A stretch of DNA of 64,000 bases from contig NW_026262712.1 in NCBI RefSeq assembly GCF_021869535.1, forward strand, positions 103,358,140 to 103,422,139, in the 5' to 3' direction. The position numbers and the translations under genes are program-made. The notes beneath the pieces are model-generated. The model did no database searches and was not told the origin of the DNA. It worked only from the letters and a program-made list of their open reading frames with translations. Positions 12,738 through 22,190 of the stretch are shown piece after piece. The DNA comes from Mytilus californianus (Eukaryota; Mollusca; Bivalvia; Mytilida; Mytilidae). The number at the start of each line of letters is the position of its first letter. Positions within the stretch are counted from its first letter, which is position 1.

Positions 12738-13130
12738 CACAGGGAAATTTCATCTCACATGAATTTCAAGTGAATTTCACCTCAAATGAGCTTATACGTG
12801 AAACTCACGTGAAATAAGTTCATGTGAGTTTCACGTGAATATCTTGTGAAACGCATGTTTCACATGATTTTTTTTTTCACATGAAATTCACGTTTTTCAA
12901 ATAACATTTAAATATTCAAATTTAATTAAAATCATGAAACATACAAATCATTTTTTTTTTTGAAAAATTACACGTCAGATTCGTGTGAATATCAATTCAC
13001 GTGAAATTCACATAAACATTTTCACGTGAGTTTCATGTATAAGATCGTTGAGATGAGTCTGACGTAAAATGTTTGTTGTGAATTTCTCGTAAAATTCATG
13101 TGAAATTCACGTGAGCAAAATTTGCCTGTG
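12738..13130. mobile_element. MITE-like element with CACAGG termini
   Basis: A 393-bp element beginning cacagggaaattt and ending aaatttgcctgtg, so its ends are inverted repeats of each other. It is flanked by TA on both sides (12736-12737 and 13131-13132), which suggests a TA target duplication. The interior is made of many near-palindromes of the type ttcacgtgaa and ttcatgtgaa on both sides of an AT-rich middle, so the whole element folds back. No ORF. Confidence 0.7.
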
Positions 13131-13137
13131 TATATAT

Positions 13138-13402
13138 TGTGTACAAGTTATCATTTTATACAAATTATAATTTGTACAAAAAAATTGTTCCAATTATAAT
13201 ATGTATTTTGACTTTGTACCAATTGTAATTTGTACAAAAAGTGCTTGTACAAATTACAATTTGTACAAAATTTTACTAAAATTCACTTATAACTTGTACA
13301 ATAATTTATAGTATGGATTTTGTTTTAAAAAATAGCATTGATACACGTGCACCATAGAATTTTTATTCAATGACCACACAATAAACCTTATTTACAAAAT
13401 AC
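13138..13402 (+). repeat. Left terminal inverted repeat
   Basis: About 265 bp, longer than the right arm because it has extra internal repeats of the acaaattataatttgtac type. The outer 16 bp match the right end exactly in inverse. Confidence 0.75.
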
Positions 13403-13443
13403 AAAAATATCCAGATGGAGACAGGATATGTAATTATGCATGC

Positions 13444-14034
13444 ATGTCAGTTAATTCTGATATTACAATAGAAATCGGCCCTAGTGACAATTCTGATAGA
13501 ATAATAAAAATTGGCCCCTGTGACAATTCTGACAGTAAAATAGAAATTGGCCCGAGTGCCAACCAGGACGATGAAACACCAATCATACGTGCCAGGAAGC
13601 GTGCTTTGTCTGGCCAACAGATCCAAGCTGAATATCTAACAAAGAAAACGAAACGGAAATTATCAGAACTTGCTTTGAGGGATAATGTCATTGTACCAAT
13701 TCCTCAGTATAATCGTGCACCAACTGATCCTCGAAATATCTTGTGTGTAATTGTTGAATATGGAGATTTTGGGTAACGCATTGGAATTTTAACAGGATAT
13801 TTGTTGAGAAATCAAATTGAAGCCGTTAAAGACACATCTTTATTTGCAGCAACGGTTCCTGCGCTTCAACTTTCACTACGTGATTCAGTTTAAAAACTTT
13901 TATAAACTGGTGGTCAGGGATTTCTCTCGTGTAAATGCAAAGTGGGGTGCAGCACTTCTAAATGTAAATGTAAAAAGCAAAAGATGTTGTGCAATTCCCG
14001 ATGCCATAATTCACTCACATGCTCAAACAAATGA
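13444..14034 (+). pseudogene. Broken gene with KRBA2/SCAND3-like cysteine-rich tail
   Basis: One frame starting at ATG 13444 carries three in-frame TAA codons (13774, 13891, 13903) and ends at TGA 14032. The N-terminal part has three imperfect IEIGPS-like repeats (about residues 9-40), a basic stretch (RARKRALS, KKTKRK) and then VIVPIPQYNRAPTDPRN. That last motif and the tail GGQGFLSCKCKVGC followed by CKCKK and LCNSRCHN match, from memory, the C-terminus of integrase-type proteins annotated as KRAB-A domain-containing protein 2 or SCAN domain-containing protein 3 in molluscs and arthropods. The integrase catalytic domain is missing. It is therefore an internally deleted transposon gene or a captured tail; the three stops mean it is not functional as read. 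Confidence 0.65.
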
Positions 14035-14042
14035 TACAGAAC

Positions 14043-14212
14043 TACTTTTGTAAATAAGGTTTATTGTGTGGTCATTGAATAAAAATTATATAGTGTGTAT
14101 CAATGCTTTTTTTTAACAAAATCCATACTATAAATTATTGTACAAGTTATAAGTGAATTTTAGTCAAATTTGGTACAAATTGTAATTTGTACAAACTGAT
14201 AACTTGTACACA
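14043..14212 (-). repeat. Right terminal inverted repeat
   Basis: About 170 bp, the inverse of the left arm with deletions in the palindromic middle. It starts just after the stop of the internal pseudogene. Confidence 0.75.
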
Positions 14213-14690
14213 ACATATACATGAAAATAACAAATGGGCAAACAATCTAACCTTTATTTTAACTGAACTCACATAAATATCAGTATCCACATAATTAAAA
14301 TCATTTGAAAATTTACCGGGCGACGTCCGCTACCATTGTGGTAATCTCCATTTTTTGTATTTTTTTTCCAAACCTCATTTAATATCTTGCCAAGTATAAA
14401 AAAGTGAAGAAATAAAGATGTTTGTCTTGGATATTATCCAAAACTAGAAGCAAAATATTAAGTTTCATAAATTTGGTTAGTGTCTCATTTCTGTTGACTA
14501 ACAGCTCAGAGTGACCCATAAGCATTTCATTACTTTATCTAAAATACCTACATACTAAAGTCTCCATTTCTTCATCAATGCCTTTGAAAGAGGAGTTATC
14601 TTTCAAAGCATTGATGATATTCTCCTCAGCCACACTGATGGGCTTTGGAGCAGGTCTTCCTTCTGTCATTTAAGTTGTACTAAAATTATT
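14213..14690. other. Non-coding; small minus-strand ORF
   Basis: No repeat recognised. A minus-strand ORF of 44 codons (14669 down to 14535) starts MTEGRPAPKPIS and is hydrophilic. It has no recognisable domain and could be a first exon or chance. Confidence 0.3.
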
Positions 14691-14745
14691 AATATTTCAG
14701 TTTACTGCAAACTATTGCAGCCGATTTTGTTCAACAAAATATGAC
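14691..14745 (+). repeat. Degenerate copy of an acceptor and exon start
   Basis: The sequence aatatttcag|tttactgcaaactattgcagccgattttg resembles the true acceptor and exon start at 14816-14870 about 125 bp downstream. After tgttcaac the frame ends at TGA. It is a vestigial local duplication of the Ig exon's 5' boundary. Confidence 0.6.
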
Positions 14746-14825
14746 TTATCTTAAATCAAATTATATATTTTTCCCCAAAAAGCTAGTTCCTGTTATTATA
14801 TGCAATTTTTAAAAAAATATTTCAG

Positions 14826-15122
14826 TTTCCTGGGAACCATTGGAGCCGCTTTTGTTCAACGAAGATGTCATTCTCAAGTGTAGTATTAAAGACTGTTGTC
14901 CCGAGGGAACACAGTGGACTGGAGGGCCGAAAACCGATTCACTCCTGACATTAGAACGGGTGTCAAATGATAAAGCCAAATATGAAGAGACGTGGGGTGT
15001 TGATGCTTCTTATTTGAAAATTAAAAAGTTTGGAATAGACGATGTAGATTGCTGGTATACTTGTTTTCATGGATTTTCTACATACACTAAAAAACTCACA
15101 ATCGATGCAACTAAGTTTGCAT
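14826..15122 (+). CDS. Exon: N-terminal Ig-like domain
   Basis: 297 bp, phase 1 at both ends, the classic arrangement for an Ig domain exon. The acceptor is a long AT-rich tract ending tttcag and the donor is gtaagt. The translation shows the Ig hallmarks: a B-strand Cys in VILKCS, a following CC pair, a core Trp in GTQWTGG, an E-strand-like LKIKKFGI and the F-strand motif DVDCWYTC. The spacing between the B-strand and F-strand cysteines fits a V-type domain. No signal peptide is encoded here, so an upstream exon is required. The extra Cys residues (KDCCPEG, DVDCW) suggest a second disulfide. Confidence 0.7.
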
Positions 15123-15939
15123 GTAAGTATTTCAAATGATATTAAATATGTTATTTGGTCATAAATCATGTAAATTTCAATTAATACAATCCCTTTGTAA
15201 TATCGTTCACATATAATAGCCAAACAGTGCACTTTGTATTAATAAATTGAAAAAGTAATGAGGAAAGATTATCATCCTGAAATTGAAGTATTCCGTGTCT
15301 ATCACGTTCTCTGCAAGAACGGCATTTGTCGCTATTGATTATATTCTTACGGGAAACCGTTCTGGTACCTATGGTATTAATGAAAACAGTAAGCATGTAG
15401 TAATATAACTTCTCTCTTAATGTGAGAAAGAAAAGACGAAAAGGCAATAGCTATTTTATTTAAATTGTTTTATAAAGTTGCTATGCGAACAATTCCCAAG
15501 GTAAAAACCTTAATTAACAATTCCTCTTTATATCACGAGAACACGAAAGTATTCTGTAAATATAATTACGTATATAGGTGACCTATAAATTTAATATTAA
15601 TAATATCAGATTATACATAATTTAAGTCATTAACATGATTAAAGAAAATTCAAACTGACCGTATAAGAACATGATAGAAAAAAAAAACAACAAATGTTTA
15701 ATTGCAATACAACTTCCGAATCAACTAAACATGGTGTGATGAAGATGCTACAGGGGATTAACCCTGATGTGCAGCGCTTGAAACATTAACTGTATGTAGG
15801 TGATAGAGCGTTTCCAATAAAGCTTTTGCAATTGTGCTCTAAGTAGTAAAAATCATCCCATTTGAATAAAACGTATAAACATTCCTAGGTTCGGTAAAAG
15901 CAGGATGTACTTCGAAAAAGGCTTTTTCTTTTTTGTTGT
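15123..15939. other. Intron sequence, no feature
   Basis: AT-rich intron DNA. Minus-strand open stretches at 14963-15232 and 15181-15447 have no recognisable motif and the first overlaps the Ig exon. The tract around 15730-15840 looks repeat-like but I cannot name it. Confidence 0.4.
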
Positions 15940-16345
15940 AGTTATGAATAGACACCCTGCCATGTCCGGTCTGTGTTTTTGTTACTTGTTTTTCTGCTTT
16001 GTGTCCTTGTTTAGGGGGAGGGTTTGGCACCCGATAACATGTTTGACCTCGCTACATTCTGTATGTGCCTGTTCCAAGTCAGGAGCCTGTAATTCAGTAT
16101 GTGTCGTTTGTTGCTGTATATCATATTTGTATTTCATTCATTGTTTTTACATAAATCAAGTCGTTGGTATTGTCGTTTGAATTGTTTTACATTTGTAATT
16201 TCGGGGCCTTTTATAGCTGACTATGCGGTATGGATTTTGCTCATTGTTGAAGGCCGTACGTATAGTTGTTAACTTAATGTCATTTGGTTTCTGGTGGAGA
16301 GTTGTCTCATTTGCAATTATACGACATCTTCTTATCTTTATATTT
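15940..16345 (+). repeat. Dispersed repeat, family M2 (copy 1)
   Basis: Homologous to the reverse copies at 31700-32030, 36694-37110 and 40335-40742. Landmarks are agggggagggttt, aacatgttt, ttccaagtcaggagcctg, gaaggccgtacg and ggagagttgtctcatttg. A second 3'-end fragment follows at 16344-16400, immediately before the next exon. Confidence 0.8.
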
Positions 16346-16512
16346 GCTCATTGTTGATGACCGTACAGTGACTTATAGTTATTAACTTCTACGTACATCA
16401 TTTTTTCAGTAATACATGTACCAGGATACGCTTCTATTGTTGAATAACCATGAACAATCATACAAACAGTTATATTGTTGCATGCCAATCACAATTGACA
16501 TTTATATTATAG

Positions 16513-16628
16513 TGATGCCTACAGAGGAAAGTATAAAAAAGAATTTTACTGTAATAAATGGTTATCTGAATGCAAATGTTGAATTTTTGAAAGTGTACCC
16601 TGAGCCAGTATGTAACTGTACATTTCAG
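16513..16628 (+). CDS. Exon: first half of a two-exon extracellular domain
   Basis: 116 bp. The acceptor is tatattatag and the donor is cag|gtaagt. Phase 1 in and phase 0 out fit the neighbouring exons exactly; the phase-1 base from exon 1 (t) plus tg gives Leu. The encoded segment (about 38 residues) ends PVCNCTFQ. The fold is not recognisable by itself. The ending matches the ending FPCTIQ of the exon at 20328, so the two exons probably encode the same part of two repeated domains. The frame stays open upstream of the acceptor, so a different acceptor is possible. Confidence 0.55.
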
Positions 16629-17514
16629 GTAAGTAACATACATTCCTATACTGACGTTCTTCTTCTGAATGAATGAATTTAAGACAGAGATTTCTCGATT
16701 TGAGATATTCGTTTAGGAGCTCATTCCTATGGGTATGATCATACATATATCTGATAAACCAAAAAAATACGATATTTCATCATATTTGTCCTTTCCCATT
16801 TATAATTCACTGTAGTTTTAGATGAAAGAATAGCTATAAATAAATGTTTTGGAAATTATGTAGAATATATATGACAGGCTTGGCGACTATTCTTTCCTAA
16901 TAATATTATATTTGTAAATAAGTTTACTGTCTGCGATGTTCAATTACTTTTTTCTGATGTCTAAACGGAGTTTGAAATATGAAATATTTGTCAATGAGAC
17001 GGCGCCCAAAAAATAGAAAATTTTCAAAATGACACAGATCATCAGCAATTGGATTTCTAAGTGCTAGTACTTAATCTATTGTACGAGTGTTCCAAGAATT
17101 AAATCAGATTTTAATAAACGTAACAATGTGTGATAGCTAAATGATATAATATAAAGACCTTAAATTGACACCATAACCATTAATGAAATAATATTAAATT
17201 GTTTGAACTATATAATGTATCATTATGCAAATAATAAATCAAATTGCAGTAGTTGAATTTATAAAAACACATAGGACCATTCATTAACTAAACAAACAAG
17301 TATGCTGAAAATGCTTGTTAAATTTCTCACCTAGTTGGACAACATTTTGACAGTGAACTATGTTAATGTGAAATATTGTGTTGTCTAACCCTTTTATCTG
17401 CAATAATAATAATAATGATATTTATAACTGATGACCATAACTCGATACTTTAAGATTTATATATGACAGATATTTTGGCTCAACAAACATATATGTAGGG
17501 GTGCTGTTTTTTTT
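16629..17514. other. Intron sequence, no feature
   Basis: AT-rich intron DNA with a short ataataataat run near 17403. Nothing else seen. Confidence 0.4.
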
Positions 17515-17534
17515 TTAATTTGTATCTTGGTTTT

Positions 17535-17608
17535 TATACGCCCGTTTACGGGACGTATTATGGTATACCGTTGTCCGTCCGTCCGTCTGTCCGTATGTCT
17601 GTCTGTCC

Positions 17609-17648
<40 letters not shown>

Positions 17649-17985
17649 GAGCGTCCGTCCGTACGTCCATCTGTCTGTCCGTCCGTCCGTCCGTCGTCAA
17701 CTTGTCGGACAATAACTCAAAAACGCTTTAACCAATTTGCACGAAACTTTGGTGAATTGCTTATATCTATTGACGTGAGCTCTCTTTCGATTTTTATAAA
17801 TTTTAGATTTTATGTTTCTGAGTTATGGGATTTTATCCATAAAAAGGTGGGATTTTTCCAGTTTAAGGACAATATCTCAAAAATGCTTGTCATGAAACTT
17901 TGGTGACTGGTTTATTGGTTTATATCTATAAAAATAACCTCCTTTTATTTTTTTTTATAAATTTCTGATATGACATTGAGGAGTT
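17535..17985 (+). repeat. Dispersed repeat with (CTGT/CCGT) microsatellite
   Basis: Starts tatacgcccgtttacggg, a short palindrome, then a CCGT/CTGT tetranucleotide tract at 17572-17696, then two diverged copies of a ~170-bp unit (aaaacgctttaaccaatttg and aaaatgcttgtcatgaaac, each with an aaactttggtga tract). This head-microsatellite-body layout is common in mollusc DNA. The long open frames across the tract are products of the 4-bp repeat, not genes. Confidence 0.8.
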
Positions 17986-18031
17986 ATGGAACTTTATTCT
18001 TTGAAAAAGCGACGGGCGTATCATGCGGTTA

Positions 18032-18487
18032 CAAGAGCGCAATTATTCGTAATGCATTTTCCAGAGGGTACCAGTGGTGTTCCGTATTTTAATTTTTTCT
18101 CGAAGACTACACAAACTAGGGAAAAACGGTTAGCAGTTCCTGTTACTAGAAACGCCAGTGTTGTATTACAACCAAAAAAAATATATATGGTCATGCGGCA
18201 AAAATTGACTTAAAATGCAGTTGAAAAGATCGTCTATTTTTATTTTCGCTTAATGAAAAAGGCATATTTTTAATAGCCCCGACGTGCAGAAATGGAAGAT
18301 ATTTTCTACACTTTGCAAAATGTGAATTTGATTTTCTGGATTTTTTAAACCTAATTGGATAAGCTTTCGATTAAAAGTAATTCCAATTACGTATCATCCA
18401 ATCAGAAGCCGTACAGGGTTCTATTATGAGTACCATTTTGGGGTAAAAAACTTGCCGGTAAAATGTAAACAAATAATTGCGCTCTTG
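18032..18487. mobile_element. MITE with CAAGAGCGC inverted termini
   Basis: 456 bp. Its left end is caagagcgcaattatt and its right end is the inverse aataattgcgctcttg; the flanking dinucleotide is TA on both sides (18030-18031 and 18488-18489). Interior AT-rich with no significant ORF. TA duplication and size fit a Tc1/mariner-type or other TA-targeting MITE; the superfamily is not determined. Confidence 0.75.
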
Positions 18488-18647
18488 TACACTATAGCTC
18501 ATGGCGCAGCTCTTTATTACTGATGGACGAATTACAGCATTCAGTAAATTTTAGACAATGTTATATTAACGTAAGATTTTAATTGGTATTAATTGCTTTC
18601 CAACTTATTCACATTCCAATGTTGACTTCATTTCTTTGTTTTTTTAG

Positions 18648-18837
18648 AATATACGCATTAATGAACACATAAATGTAAGCAGTGATTTTAATCCAACAAG
18701 TTTATTTTTCTACGGCAAGATAACTATTAATCATCAAATATGCCACGAGGATTGTTTAGGAACCATACAAATAAACTGCAGAATCGGAATGCATGAGTTC
18801 AAAGTTTTAGAAGCAATGGTATATATACAGTTGAAGC
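18648..18837 (+). CDS. Exon: second half of a two-exon extracellular domain
   Basis: 190 bp, acceptor tttttttag, donor c|gtaagt, phase 0 to 1. The 63 residues have a hydrophilic start (NIRINEHINVSSD) with an NVSS glycosylation sequon, a strand-like SLFFYGKITI, four Cys (ICHEDC, INC and the one preceding) and a strand-like ending MVYIQLK. Joined to the previous exon it gives a domain of about 100 residues with six Cys. This fits an Ig-related or other beta-sandwich domain, but that is inference. Confidence 0.6.
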
Positions 18838-19139
18838 GTAAGTTCAAATACAAAATTATTTATAGATTTTACTATTTGAAAAATTATATCTTTACCACTC
18901 ACTGGAGAACCGAAACAAAGAAAACAATGTTGACACTTTAAATCTGTATAAATACATATGTCTTTACCTTAATTCTTAGTCCTATATTTTTTCATCGGAC
19001 GGTTGGTTTTTTTTTTATCATCAACAAGTGCTTCGTCAGTTCTTCTTGGTCAAAAATCATTTATGATATTATCTTGAATTCCTCCAAAACATCGAAAAAA
19101 GTCGACCATGCCTGATTACAAAATCTTTAATTTTTTTTA

Positions 19140-19560
19140 AAATCAAAGAAAACCATCAAGATGACCTACACATTGTCTAAAACATGTGATAGAAATAAAC
19201 CACGTTTCAGTCGTTGATGTAATAATGAAAAGTCGTCTGGACAATGCAGAGTCGCCACATGTCAATAATAACCCAGCTTTCTCGGGAATCCGATTATTTT
19301 TTTTTCTCATCAGAACATATTTGGTACGTCGAATTGACGAAATCAGCCTAAACTGTCAATATCCATCTTAAATTTATCGAAAATCAGAGCTGTTCAACAT
19401 CGTCGGACCTGTATGATCCGACCGACATACATATCATTTCGGACCGTTTGTCCGTTAAACAATTACGATCTATAGGTCCAATAAAAATTTTTAAATTCCG
19501 ATTTCATTTTCAACAAATAATTTTGACTGGTGCCCAAGTCTCTTTGTAAAACAGATAAAA
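19140..19560 (+). repeat. Intron segment duplicated at 47225-47600
   Basis: Shared tracts include gagtcgccacatgtcaataa, tttctcgggaatccgatta, catcagaacatatttggta, gtcggacctgtatga and ccgaccgacatac. Both copies lie in introns of the receptor gene in the same orientation. It could be a dispersed repeat or part of an internal gene duplication (see findings). Confidence 0.75.
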
Positions 19561-19849
19561 AGAAATGGACAGTGCCACAGTTGACATCGTCTAAACCCCC
19601 TCAGACCAAATGGGTTCTTCCATATTAGAAGCTACATAACACTTGTTGCTCACTGTGGACATACATGTCTCTGTTGTTGATCAAATGTAAAGTCAAATTT
19701 ATTTAACATATCAATAATCATCAGACATGTGTTTATATGTATTTATCCTGTTTTGATTATAATCTGAGTAAGTCGATAATGAACTTGGCTATTAATAAAT
19801 TACCCGTGGATAGATTATTCCATTCAAGTTGGGGGGGGGGGGGGATAAT

Positions 19850-20120
19850 TGTACGCATGGACAGAAGCCTTCTAATAACCAAAAGACAGATCCAGAGCAA
19901 AATTAAGAAGAAAGAATTGCATTTGTCTGTATTTAACTAGTAATTGGACTTAGTTGTTTTTTTTTTGCTGTTAACGAGATTTATTGGAAGTTTCATGAAA
20001 TTTTTGGAAAATTACATACCTTGATTTTGACAAATGTATCTGTTAATCATGACCAAAAGACAGAATGCAGAGCAAAATTTTGACATTATTTTTTCAAATG
20101 TTTATTTGTTAAGCATTTTG
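19850..20120 (+). repeat. Two diverged units of a ~190-bp tandem repeat
   Basis: The motif gaccaaaagacag...gagcaaaatt followed by ggacttagttgt or gtacttagctg occurs twice. The same unit is found at 46660-46960 and 49725-50290. A run of 14 G at 19831-19844 lies just upstream. Confidence 0.65.
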
Positions 20121-20327
20121 CTGATAACTGTACTTAGCTGTTTGTTTGCAACCAAACAGTTAGAAAACCAAATTAAATACGAAGTTGAAGAACATAAACA
20201 AAACGGGGTTTAGTTTAACCCTATAGGAATTTTTGATAAATTAAATTGTGCCAATCGTTGTCTTAAAATTTCTATAGGTAATCTATTTTTTACCACTCAA
20301 TAGCTTACATTTTTTTTTTAAATTTAG

Positions 20328-20455
20328 AAAAGACAGAAATGCTCATCAAAATTCACCAGCAGTGCATACCAAAGAAAAAAGAAGATAAACAATTTATGAC
20401 ACATATTCTTAAAAAATGGCACTCCCTTGAATATGTCTTTCCATGCACAATCCAA
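20328..20455 (+). CDS. Exon: first half of a second two-exon domain
   Basis: 128 bp, acceptor aaatttag, donor caa|gtaaaa, phase 1 to 0. The encoded ~42 residues are basic in the middle (PKKKEDK) and end FPCTIQ, parallel to NCTFQ at the end of the exon at 16513. The frame would stop three codons past the donor (VKT stop), so if the weak donor is not used this would be the end of a truncated secreted form. Confidence 0.5.
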
Positions 20456-20597
20456 GTAAAAACATGAATAATTTGAAAAGTTGGCAGGTATATAAATTCG
20501 TTTTAAGGTTATGGATAAGTTTTATTGACCACATATGCCTCTAGGAACAAAGTCTTTCTGTTTGTACTAAACAATCTAATAATTGTAACTCATTGGT

Positions 20598-20675
20598 AGC
20601 CTTGGGCTGTTTTCTGGTCTTTGGTCGGGTTATTGTCTCTTTCACACATTCCACATTTCCATTCTCAGTTTTTAT
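20598..20675 (+). repeat. Dispersed repeat M1, 3'-end fragment
   Basis: Only the terminal part (ggctgttttctggtctttgg, tcgggttattgtctct, cattctcagttttt) is present, matching the ends of the M1 copies at 11.7 and 52.4 kb. Confidence 0.7.
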
Positions 20676-20947
20676 TGATAACCTTGACCATGTACTCTAT
20701 CGTCATTTAAATTTCTGCAGTTCTGGAAGACTACTTACACTTGTAACATTTTTGGCCATTTGAACCTTAAAGCAAAAGAAAGAACATATTGACATTTTTA
20801 ATAAGGCTTGTACAAATTTATCTTTGACACTTAGTATGTTAGCTTGATATGATAATTAAGAAGGAACATTTTCAAAATTAAAAACCAATTGTTCAGAAAA
20901 ACAATTGAAGGTCTTTCCACATCAATTTTCTAAATAATTGACAAGAA

Positions 20948-21320
20948 GCTACTTCCGGTTTACTCAGTTAAAAATGGTATCCAATCATAAGTTTCTTCAA
21001 ACTGATGCGATGAATGAATGGTTTCTATATACTTTTGAGTGAAATAAGGGAGATAATGTGCTACTTCCGGTGAAGTAAACGTCACTTCCGGTCTCATTTG
21101 ATAGCTTCTTTTACACTGATTCCAAAAATATATAGTTTCTATATACTTTTGCATGTAAAACAGGAGATAATTGGCCACTTCCGTTTTATCGAAAGTCACT
21201 TCTGGTCTTGAGTGATAAGTTTATGTATTTATATTACAAAATATATGGATTCTGAGTACTTTTCCATGAAAAAAGTGCAAAAATGGCTACTTTCGGTTTT
21301 CTCAAGGTCACTTCCTGTTG
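20948..21320. repeat. Tandem repeat of ~112 bp with CACTTCCGG sites
   Basis: Three to four diverged units. Each has a tract like tttctatatacttttg followed by gggagataat and a (c)acttccggt motif (20951, 21062, 21082, weaker at 21176, 21199 and 21312). The cacttccggt motif equals the ETS-factor core in the inverse orientation, but within a repeat it may have no regulatory role. The minus-strand open stretch here is a by-product. Confidence 0.7.
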
Positions 21321-22028
21321 ACATTTTTCAAGGTCATATGTCACCCAACCTTTTATAAAAGGTCATATGGCTTTATAATGAACGAATTTAAAGTAATGAT
21401 CAATTAACCTTATAATTAGACATTTCAGGGGCACTGACTCCTATAAGATGTCATTATATTGTTTCAGACCAAATATAACATATCTTCATTACAATAAAGC
21501 AAACATTTTGCACTTTTTCTTTTATATATATCTTTAAAAGTGTTGGAGAAAATGCAAAAACAATAAAAAGTCAAAATTTAGAACTTGACCTTGACCTTTG
21601 ACCTTGACTTCATTTTCTAAGTTAGGACCTAAGGGCCTCAAATAAAAAGATTCCAGGGTTATACGGTTAAAGGTTTATGAGTTAAAAAAACATACCGACA
21701 ATTTTTTTTGGTAAAGGTAGATAACTTCTATAAAATTTCATCGAATCGCTTCGATCCAAATTAGCCAAAAATTCCTAAGGATTAACGAACAATTTAGAAA
21801 AAGAATTTTGTCGATATCTTTTTTTGTTACGAAGGAGATGCACACACTTGATAAACAGTGAATAGGGAGATAACTCTTACAAAGAAAATTGTTCGTCTTA
21901 GCAGGGTGAAATTTAAAAACTATACGATACAATATATGAGAAATATCTAAGCGACATATTGCGAAACAAACATTTATCGCAAGAACAAAATTTGGCGGAA
22001 GAAAAAGAAAAAAATAATAATAATAATA
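21321..22028. other. Intron sequence with TGACCT repeats and an AAT run
   Basis: At 21586-21610 the tract cttgaccttgacctttgacc contains several TGACCT half-sites. An aataat run lies at 22012-22034. No gene. Confidence 0.5.
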
Positions 22029-22034
22029 ATAATC

Positions 22035-22190
22035 AGAACAAATACAATAGGTCTTTCCACAGAAAAGTGGAAAGACCTAATAATAATAATCAGAACAAAT
22101 ACAATAGGTCTTTCCACCGAAAAGTGGAAAGACCGAATAATCAGAACAAATACAATAGGTCTTTCCACCGAAAAGTGGAAAGACCTAATG
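22035..22190. repeat. Three tandem hairpin-forming units
   Basis: Three copies of a ~50-60-bp unit: cagaacaaatacaat, then ggtctttccac, a 6-base loop region and gtggaaagacc. In each the two ggtctttccac arms are perfect inverses, so the RNA or single strand would form a 11-12-bp stem with a cgaaaa or agaaaa loop. The spacers are AAT repeats of decreasing length. The reading frame stays open on both strands because of the symmetry; this is not evidence of a gene. Confidence 0.85.

Larger units (their letters stand above)
13138..14212 (+). mobile_element. Terminal-inverted-repeat element with internal dead gene
   Basis: The left end begins tgtgtacaagttatca and the right end is its inverse (tgataacttgtacaca). 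The inverted repeats are about 265 bp on the left (13138-13402) and about 170 bp on the right (14043-14212); the innermost part is tgaccacacaataaacc against ggtttattgtgtggtca. Both arms contain palindromic acaaattacaatttgt blocks. No convincing target duplication was seen. The element starts only 7 bp from the end of the neighbouring MITE. Inside lies one relict coding region. Confidence 0.8.

Noticed and set aside
16416..16512. Extension of the exon at 16513 upstream to the acceptor at 16409
   Set aside because: With that acceptor the frame would begin with TAA in the needed phase, and phase compatibility with the first exon is lost.
17515..17906. Long open frames on both strands across the CTGT/CCGT tract
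   Set aside because: A tetranucleotide repeat without stops opens several frames at once; no coding signal.
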